Assembly: GCA_938038165.1 (NCBI GenBank) | Contig: CALHRB010000219.1 | Span: 1 to 18,691 of the forward strand | Source: Candidatus Kapaibacterium sp. | Lineage (GTDB): Bacteria; Bacteroidota; Ignavibacteria; Kapaibacteriales; UBA2268 | DNA length: 18,691 nt | Direction of reading: 5' to 3' | Part shown: piece after piece, positions 13,449-18,691 of the stretch | Numbering within the stretch: position 1 is the first letter of the stretch | Layout of the letters: each line of letters starts with the position of its first letter | Notes under the pieces: model-generated | Told to the model about the DNA's origin: nothing | What the model saw: the letters and a program-made list of their open reading frames with translations, nothing else | The model's database searches: none | Translations under genes and position numbers: made by a program

Positions 13449-15936
13449 TAAAGAAAAAATATATTGCTATCATTGTGGTGATGAGTGTGTGAACGAGATA
13501 ATATCTCAAGACGATAAACATTTCTGCTGCAATGGCTGTCTCTTCGTTTATAACATTCTTTCGAACAAAGGAATGACCGACTTTTATGAAAAAATTGAAG
13601 GGAAAGCTTTAACCCCCAAGAAATTTGACCCAAATGAATTCGAATTCCTTGAAGACAAAAAAATTATCGAAGCTTTACTTGACTATTCAATTAATGGAAA
13701 AGCAAAAGTTACTTTTTATATCCCGGAAATTTATTGTAGTGCTTGTATTTGGCTTCTGGAAAATTTGCATAAATTTGATAACGGAATTATTGAATCAAGA
13801 GTTAATTTCCCCAAAAAAGAAATTACTGTTGTTTTTGCAGAGTCAATTACAAATCTTCGAAAAATTGTTGAACTTTTGAACAATTTAGGCTATTCCCCTA
13901 AACTTAATTTAGCAGATGTAGATAAAAAAAGATCTTTCTCAGTAAATAAAGCTCTTATTATCAAGCTGGGAGTTGCCGGATTTGCTTTTGGGAATGTTAT
14001 GTTATTAGCTTTTCCCGCATATTTTTCAGGGAATAATCTCGATCAAAATATATCAGTAGCTATTGGAATCCTCAATTTAATTCTATCTCTTGCTGTTTTA
14101 TATTCAGCAAGCGATTACTTCAAATCTGCATTCAGAGCAATAAAACTAAAAAATATCAATATTGATATTCCTATAAGCTTAGGCATTATAGTCCTTTTCC
14201 TTAGAAGTTTATACGAAATTCTCACAGATGCCGGTCCAGGATATATTGATTCAATGGCAGGTTTAGTTTTTTTTCTTTTAATTGGAAAAGTTTTTCAACA
14301 AAAGACTTTTCATACTATCTCCTTTGATAGAGATTTTAAATCTTTCCTGCCTTTATCAACAATTAAAATCGAAGGTAACGAGCAAATTTTTATACCTCTG
14401 AGCCAAATTAAATCCGGAGATACCCTTAAAATCAGAAATAACGAGATAATTCCAGTTGACTCAGTATTGAAAAACGATCTGGCTTTGATTGACTATAGCT
14501 TTGTTACGGGGGAATCAAATCCAGTTGAAATACTCAAAGGTCAAAAAATTTACTCTGGCGGTAAGGTGATTGGTCAGAATATAATAGTTGATGCTATTAA
14601 AGATTTTAATCAGAGCTATTTGACAAATCTTTGGAATGATTATTCAGAAATCAAATCGAGAGACAGCTACATTTCCAAAGCCACAGATAACCTTGCTAAA
14701 TACTTTACAATAATAATTATTCTAATTGCTGTTTCCGCTTTTATTTTTTGGTTACAATCAGATATCACAACCGCTTTCAACGCTTTTACGGCAGTATTAC
14801 TTGTAGCATGTCCCTGTGCTATTGCTCTAACAACTCCTTTTACTTATGGAACTGCTTTAAGAATTTTTGCAAAGAATAATTTCTTTTTAAAAAATTCTAA
14901 CATTGTTGAATATCTTACTAAACCAAAAACGATAGTTTTTGATAAGACAGGCACTTTAACCAAGATGACCGATAATAAGATTCGTTTTATCGGGAAAGAA
15001 CTTGATTCCTTCTCAAAAAAAATCATCAAAACGGCTGTCCAAAACTCGGTTCATCCTTTAAGCTCTGCAATTAACAATTACCTAAAAGATTATGAAACCT
15101 TGAACACTAAATTCTACGATGAAATTATTGGAAACGGCATTTATGCAGTTGTCGAAGGCAACGATATAAGGGTGGGCAAATTAGACTGGGTTCAATCAAG
15201 AATTCATAATTTTGATAAAATTCAATTAACCGGGATTAATAAGTTCGGGTCTGATTTTTCAGTAAAAAATTTTTCTTACGATACCTATACGGATAAATAT
15301 CAAAAAGAAGAATTCAACGGGAATTATGAGTCAACAGTTTTCGTTTCAATCAATAATGAAATGATAGGTCATTTTCAGATTGTCCCGGAATTTAGAGAAA
15401 ACTTACGACAAACTTTGGAAGAATTATCCAAAAATTATAAGATTTCTATATTGACAGGAGATAAAGAAAAATCAAATACCATAATAAATCAGTATATTCC
15501 CAAAAATATCGAAATTTATTATAATCAGATGCCTGAAGAAAAGGTTAACTATATTAACAATTTGAATAAAAAAGGCATACCCAACATAATGATTGGTGAT
15601 GGACTCAACGATGCTGGTGCTTTGAAAGCCGCTTATCTTGGAATTGCTGTTACAGAAAAAACAACAAATTTCACCCCAGGTTCAGATGCAATAATTTCCG
15701 GTGAAATAATAAACAAAATTCCAGTATTTTTAAAATTGGCAAAACATTCGATGAGGATTGTTTATGTTAGTTTTCTGATCTCTGCTATATATAACATGAT
15801 AGGTATTAGTTATGCAGTTACAGGGCTATTAACTCCAGTTATAGCTGCAATATTAATGCCTATTAGTTCTATAAGTGTTGTTCTATTTACTGTTTTAGGT
15901 GTTAATTTTTCTGGGAAAAAATTAAAATTGATATGA
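13438..15936 (+). CDS. ccoI: CcoI-type copper P1B-ATPase for cbb3 oxidase assembly
   Basis: This 832-residue membrane ATPase exports copper for insertion into cbb3 oxidase. It opens with a cysteine-rich metal-binding domain (C10, C13, C17, C30, C31, C34), followed by an HMA domain with C100 and C103 in YCSACIW. Membrane helices lie at about 173-195, 204-225, 243-262, 271-288, 420-440 and 447-475, then two near the C-terminus (about 773-795 and 798-820). The actuator motif TGES is at 357-360, the copper-selective CPC at 458-460, the phosphorylated D502 in DKTGTLT, the HP motif at 539-540, and GDGLNDAGALK at 720-730. Together with the downstream ccoS and ccoNO this supports CcoI/FixI rather than a general copper exporter. 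The stretch at 587-630 in the nucleotide domain is longer than I expect for the family. An ATG at 13417 would add seven residues; 13438 overlaps the upstream stop by 11 nt. Confidence 0.92.
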   Translation: MTNNKEKIYCYHCGDECVNEIISQDDKHFCCNGCLFVYNILSNKGMTDFYEKIEGKALTPKKFDPNEFEFLEDKKIIEALLDYSINGKAKVTFYIPEIYCSACIWLLENLHKFDNGIIESRVNFPKKEITVVFAESITNLRKIVELLNNLGYSPKLNLADVDKKRSFSVNKALIIKLGVAGFAFGNVMLLAFPAYFSGNNLDQNISVAIGILNLILSLAVLYSASDYFKSAFRAIKLKNINIDIPISLGIIVLFLRSLYEILTDAGPGYIDSMAGLVFFLLIGKVFQQKTFHTISFDRDFKSFLPLSTIKIEGNEQIFIPLSQIKSGDTLKIRNNEIIPVDSVLKNDLALIDYSFVTGESNPVEILKGQKIYSGGKVIGQNIIVDAIKDFNQSYLTNLWNDYSEIKSRDSYISKATDNLAKYFTIIIILIAVSAFIFWLQSDITTAFNAFTAVLLVACPCAIALTTPFTYGTALRIFAKNNFFLKNSNIVEYLTKPKTIVFDKTGTLTKMTDNKIRFIGKELDSFSKKIIKTAVQNSVHPLSSAINNYLKDYETLNTKFYDEIIGNGIYAVVEGNDIRVGKLDWVQSRIHNFDKIQLTGINKFGSDFSVKNFSYDTYTDKYQKEEFNGNYESTVFVSINNEMIGHFQIVPEFRENLRQTLEELSKNYKISILTGDKEKSNTIINQYIPKNIEIYYNQMPEEKVNYINNLNKKGIPNIMIGDGLNDAGALKAAYLGIAVTEKTTNFTPGSDAIISGEIINKIPVFLKLAKHSMRIVYVSFLISAIYNMIGISYAVTGLLTPVIAAILMPISSISVVLFTVLGVNFSGKKLKLI

Positions 15937-16005
15937 AAATTTGGAAATTTTATTTTAATTTTAAATGAACTGAGTTTCAGATTTTTTTTAATTTGATAAA
16001 TTTTG

Positions 16006-16167
16006 ATGTTTGTAATAGTTATATTAATGATAGCAAGTTTAATAATTGCTATAATATTTGTAATTTTTTTTGTTTGGGCAGTCAAAACAGACCAATACGA
16101 AGACACTTATACACCCTCTATCAGAATATTACAAGACAATAATTTTATAAAGAATAAAGAACGGTAA
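16006..16167 (+). CDS. ccoS: CcoS, small cbb3-oxidase assembly membrane protein
   Basis: A 53-codon gene lies between the copper ATPase and ccoNO. One hydrophobic helix (about 2-24) is followed by FFVWAVKTDQYED at 21-33, the CcoS signature (F-x-W-A-V-K-x-x-Q-[FY]-[DE]-D), and a short polar tail ending in KER. CcoS is required for putting heme b and copper into the catalytic subunit in model organisms. It ends 6 nt before the ccoNO ATG. A TTG immediately upstream (16003) could add one residue. It starts 69 nt after ccoI, so it may be cotranscribed with ccoI or begin the oxidase operon; no convincing promoter is visible in the gap. It is easy to miss because of its size. Confidence 0.92.
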   Translation: MFVIVILMIASLIIAIIFVIFFVWAVKTDQYEDTYTPSIRILQDNNFIKNKER

Positions 16168-16173
16168 TAAAAT

Positions 16174-18312
16174 ATGAACCCAGAAAATACACACTATGAA
16201 CAACCACAACTTGAAAAATTTGAATACGATAATACTATCGTATTAAAATTCTTTTTTGCAACAGTAATTTTCGGCATCATTGGAATGCTCGTCGGCTTAA
16301 TAATAGCAATTGAATTATATTATCCTGATTTGAGTCTTAGTTTGCCTTTTCTTTCATTTGGAAGATTAAGACCATTACACACAAATGCTGTTATATTTGC
16401 TTTCGTGGGAAATTGTATATTTGCAGGAGTTTACTACTCACTACAAAGGTTATGCAAAACAAGAATGTTCAGTGATTTGTTGAGTAACATACATTTTTGG
16501 GGCTGGCAATTAATAATTCTTGGGGCGGCAATAACTTACCCTTTAGGTATAACGACAAGTAAAGAATATGCTGAGTTGGAATGGCCTCTCGATATAGCTG
16601 TTGCTATTGTCTGGATTGTCTTTGGAATAAATATGTTTGCCACTATAATAAAAAGGCGAGAAAGACATATGTACGTAGCAATTTGGTTTTATATTGCTTC
16701 CTGGGTTGCTGTTACTGTTCTTCACGTATTTAATTCTTTAGCAATACCTGTTTCATTATTTAAGAGCTATTCTGTTTATGCCGGTGTTCAGGACGCTTTA
16801 GTTCAATGGTGGTATGGTCATAACGCCGTTGCTTTCTTTTTGACAACCCCTTATCTTGGTTTAATGTATTATTATCTGCCCAAAGCAGCCGATAGGCCTG
16901 TTTATTCATATCGTTTATCAATAATACATTTTTGGGCTCTTGTCTTTTTGTATATCTGGGCAGGACCTCACCATTTATTATATTCATCATTGCCCGACTG
17001 GGCACAATCACTTGGAACCGTTTTTTCCGTTATGCTTATCGCTCCTTCCTGGGGGGGAATGCTTAATGGTTTACTGACCTTGAGAGGCGCATGGGATAAA
17101 GTCCGGGAAGATCCAATTCTTAAATTTATGGTTGTTGCCGTTACGGCTTATGGTATGTCCACTCTCGAGGGACCAATACTATCAATTAAATCCGTAAATG
17201 CCCTCTCCCATTTTACTGATTGGACGATCACACATGCACACGTCGGTGCATTGGGTTGGAATGGTTTTTTAACTTTTGGAATTTTTTACTGGCTCATACC
17301 AAGAATGTTTAGAACAGTATTGTTTTCGAAAAAGATGGCTAATGCTCATTTTTGGATAGGTTTTATTGGTATTCTTGTCTATGCCGTGCCATTATATTGG
17401 GCTGGAATTACTCAAGGCTTAATGTGGCAACAATTCACACCCGAAGGTGCAATGCAATATCCCAATTTTCTTGAGACAGTAACCAAAATTGTCCCTATGT
17501 ATGTTCTTAGGTCTGTTGGCGGATTATTATATTTGACGGGCATTATTTTATTCTTTTATAATATTATAAGAACAATGATGCAGGGTCAATTCGTGAAAAA
17601 TGAATCTGCACAGGCAGCACCTTTAGCAACTCAATATAATGTGAAAGGCGAAAAACGTCATCGTTGGCTTGAAAGAAAGCCTATACCTTTCCTTATAGCT
17701 ACAATTATCGTTGTAGTTATTGGTGGAGCAGTTGAAATCATTCCAATGATTATCATCAAATCAAATGTTCCAACAATTACAAGCGTTCAGCCATATTCAC
17801 CGCTTGAATTATTAGGTAGAGATATCTACGTCAGGGAAGGTTGTTATACATGCCACTCTCAATTAATACGCCCATTCAGGCACGAAACAGAAAGATACGG
17901 AGAATATTCAAAATCTGGTGAATATGTTTATGATCATCCTTTTCAGTGGGGCTCAAAAAGAACCGGACCGGATTTGCATCGTGTTGGAGGAAAATACCCA
18001 AACGGATGGCACTTTAATCATATGAAAGAGCCTGAAAGCGTCTCTCCTGGATCTATAATGCCTAAATATCCCTGGCTATATTCTGATAATTATGATGTAT
18101 CTTTACTCTCCAAGAAAATTGAGGTTATGAAAATACTTGGTGTTCCCTATCCAAAAAATTATGAAGACAGAGCATTGCAAGACTTAAAAACTCAAGCTGA
18201 ATTCATCACTAACGATTTGAACTCTGCCGGCTTCGATGCAAAACCTGATAAAGAGATAATTGCTTTAATTGCTTATTTGCAAAGACTTGGCACAGATATA
18301 AAAGTTAAATAA
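16174..18312 (+). CDS. ccoNO: Fused cbb3 cytochrome oxidase subunits I and II (CcoN-CcoO)
   Basis: A 712-residue fusion of the heme-copper catalytic subunit CcoN (about 1-470) with the mono-heme subunit CcoO (about 500-712). CcoN reduces oxygen at a heme b3-CuB site. Visible ligands are H69 (heme b) in RPLHTNA, H216, H266 and H267 (CuB) in WWYGHNA and AGPHHL, and H354 (b3) and H356 (b) in THAHVGAL. Y260, six residues before H266, fits the cross-linked tyrosine, and E332 in LEGP matches the proton-path glutamate (Pseudomonas E323). CcoO begins with a membrane anchor at about 505-527 and binds heme c through CYTCH at 557-561, with M629 in SIMPKYPW as axial ligand. A charged linker, about 470-500, joins them. 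The fusion is known from Bacteroidota and Chlorobi. It lies 6 nt after ccoS and 2 nt before ccoQ. Confidence 0.96.
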   Translation: MNPENTHYEQPQLEKFEYDNTIVLKFFFATVIFGIIGMLVGLIIAIELYYPDLSLSLPFLSFGRLRPLHTNAVIFAFVGNCIFAGVYYSLQRLCKTRMFSDLLSNIHFWGWQLIILGAAITYPLGITTSKEYAELEWPLDIAVAIVWIVFGINMFATIIKRRERHMYVAIWFYIASWVAVTVLHVFNSLAIPVSLFKSYSVYAGVQDALVQWWYGHNAVAFFLTTPYLGLMYYYLPKAADRPVYSYRLSIIHFWALVFLYIWAGPHHLLYSSLPDWAQSLGTVFSVMLIAPSWGGMLNGLLTLRGAWDKVREDPILKFMVVAVTAYGMSTLEGPILSIKSVNALSHFTDWTITHAHVGALGWNGFLTFGIFYWLIPRMFRTVLFSKKMANAHFWIGFIGILVYAVPLYWAGITQGLMWQQFTPEGAMQYPNFLETVTKIVPMYVLRSVGGLLYLTGIILFFYNIIRTMMQGQFVKNESAQAAPLATQYNVKGEKRHRWLERKPIPFLIATIIVVVIGGAVEIIPMIIIKSNVPTITSVQPYSPLELLGRDIYVREGCYTCHSQLIRPFRHETERYGEYSKSGEYVYDHPFQWGSKRTGPDLHRVGGKYPNGWHFNHMKEPESVSPGSIMPKYPWLYSDNYDVSLLSKKIEVMKILGVPYPKNYEDRALQDLKTQAEFITNDLNSAGFDAKPDKEIIALIAYLQRLGTDIKVK

Positions 18313-18314
18313 TT

Positions 18315-18515
18315 ATGTTCAAAGAAATATTAAAAAATACTCCCTTGAATGGCATTTATGCAATAATAGTAATGATTTTATTTATCATTGCCTTTATTTT
18401 AATTGTTATTTACACTTTCAAAATAAACAAGAAAGATATCGATTATTTTAAAAGTTTACCATTAGAAAATAAAACTACAAATGAACCTTTCGGAGGAAAA
18501 AATGTCAGAAAATAA
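18315..18515 (+). CDS. ccoQ: CcoQ/FixQ-like small cbb3 oxidase subunit
   Basis: The 66-residue product has one transmembrane helix at about 13-35 and a polar lysine- and aspartate-containing C-terminal tail, the usual make-up of CcoQ, which stabilises the interaction of CcoP with the CcoNO core. Sequence conservation in this family is low, so the call rests mainly on position between ccoNO (2-nt gap) and ccoP, and on length and topology. Its stop codon is downstream of the ccoP start; the two genes overlap by 14 nt (18502-18515), suggesting translational coupling. Confidence 0.8.
   Translation: MFKEILKNTPLNGIYAIIVMILFIIAFILIVIYTFKINKKDIDYFKSLPLENKTTNEPFGGKNVRK
18492..18496 (+). promoter_or_regulatory. 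Ribosome binding site of ccoP inside ccoQ
   Basis: GGAGG lies 5 nt before the ATG at 18502 and within the 3' end of ccoQ. It supports the overlapping ccoP start. Confidence 0.7.
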
Positions 18516-18691
18516 TATAGAAGAACTCAAATCACCGAAACAACAATTAAAACAAAAAGATGTTCTCACTGATCACTCTTACGATGGAATCAAAGAATAT
18601 GATAATCCATTACCCGGTTGGTGGCTTTATTTATTCTATTTTACAATTGCATGGTCAGTTATTTATATGTTTTATTACCATTTCACAAACC
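18502..18691 (+). CDS. ccoP: CcoP, diheme cytochrome c subunit of cbb3 oxidase, partial (5' part)
   Basis: Sixty-three codons are visible before the window ends. The sequence has a polar N-terminus, then HSYDGIKEYDNPLPGWWLY at about 25-43, the diagnostic CcoP block (DGIxExDNPLPxWW), followed by the start of a transmembrane helix (about 43-60). In complete CcoP a linker and two CxxCH heme domains follow; these lie outside the window, so heme content cannot be checked. CcoP receives electrons from cytochrome c and passes them to CcoO. It overlaps ccoQ by 14 nt. Confidence 0.92.
   Translation, partial: MSENNIEELKSPKQQLKQKDVLTDHSYDGIKEYDNPLPGWWLYLFYFTIAWSVIYMFYYHFTN

Noticed and set aside
15970..15989. 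CTGA-GTT-TCAG hairpin with eight T residues after ccoI as a terminator
   Set aside because: The stem is only 4 bp and AT-rich around it, so it is too weak to call; ccoI and ccoS may be cotranscribed.
16000..16005. TAAATTTTG before ccoS as a Bacteroidota promoter
   Set aside because: It has one T too many for the consensus and ends at the ATG, leaving no room for a transcript start.
15810..16106. Reverse-strand open frame of 98 codons across the ccoI end and ccoS
   Set aside because: It is isoleucine/asparagine/lysine-rich low-complexity translation of AT-rich DNA and conflicts with ccoI and ccoS.
1..18691. Mobile elements, CRISPR arrays, phage genes, toxin-antitoxin pairs or defence systems
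   Set aside because: No transposase, integrase, regularly spaced repeats, terminal inverted repeats or recognised defence proteins were seen.

Overview
This AT-rich, low-GC bacterial window most likely comes from the Bacteroidota / Ignavibacteriota (FCB) group. Three things point there. Cytochrome oxidase subunits CcoN and CcoO are fused in one polypeptide. At least three start regions carry the Bacteroidota sigma-factor promoter pattern (TTG, about 19 nt, then TAnnTTTG). Many genes lack a strong Shine-Dalgarno sequence. The assignment is inference; no rRNA gene is present.

Layout: (1) 1-757, minus strand: the 5' part of a family 2 glycosyltransferase, cut by the window edge. (2) 835-9080, plus strand: a compact iron-sulfur cluster (SUF) locus, in the order Rrf2-type regulator, sufB, sufC, sufD, sufS, sufU, a SufT/MIP18-family gene, a PaaE-like flavin/[2Fe-2S] reductase, an A-type HesB/IscA carrier and an iron superoxide dismutase. 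Gaps are 1-50 nt, and the run ends in a nested hairpin with a T run at about 9138-9200. (3) 9186-11785, minus strand: a biotin-dependent acyl-CoA carboxyltransferase, a small biotin carrier protein and an FkbM-type methyltransferase. (4) 11975-15936, plus strand: an unrecognised 133-residue protein, a family 9 glycosyltransferase and a CcoI-type copper P1B-ATPase, with overlapping stop/start codons and a good promoter in front. (5) 16006-18691, plus strand: ccoS (a 53-codon gene), fused ccoN-ccoO, ccoQ and the start of ccoP, encoding a cbb3-type high-affinity cytochrome c oxidase.

How the genes fit together: the SUF locus holds a cysteine desulfurase (SufS), a sulfur acceptor (SufU), the SufBCD scaffold, a carrier (A-type) and a late maturation factor (SufT family), under a regulator that itself has three cysteines suited to bind a cluster. 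The reductase inside the operon could supply electrons for cluster assembly, and the superoxide dismutase protects clusters. The carboxylase pair suggests propionyl-CoA/methylmalonyl-CoA metabolism, but no biotin carboxylase or membrane decarboxylase subunit lies beside it. The last block joins copper delivery (CcoI, CcoS) to the oxidase that needs copper. I see no mobile elements, CRISPR arrays, tRNA or rRNA. Most of the window is ordinary core metabolism. The points most worth a second look are the reductase in the SUF operon, the inverted repeat before rrf2, and the uncharacterised protein coupled to the glycosyltransferase and copper pump.
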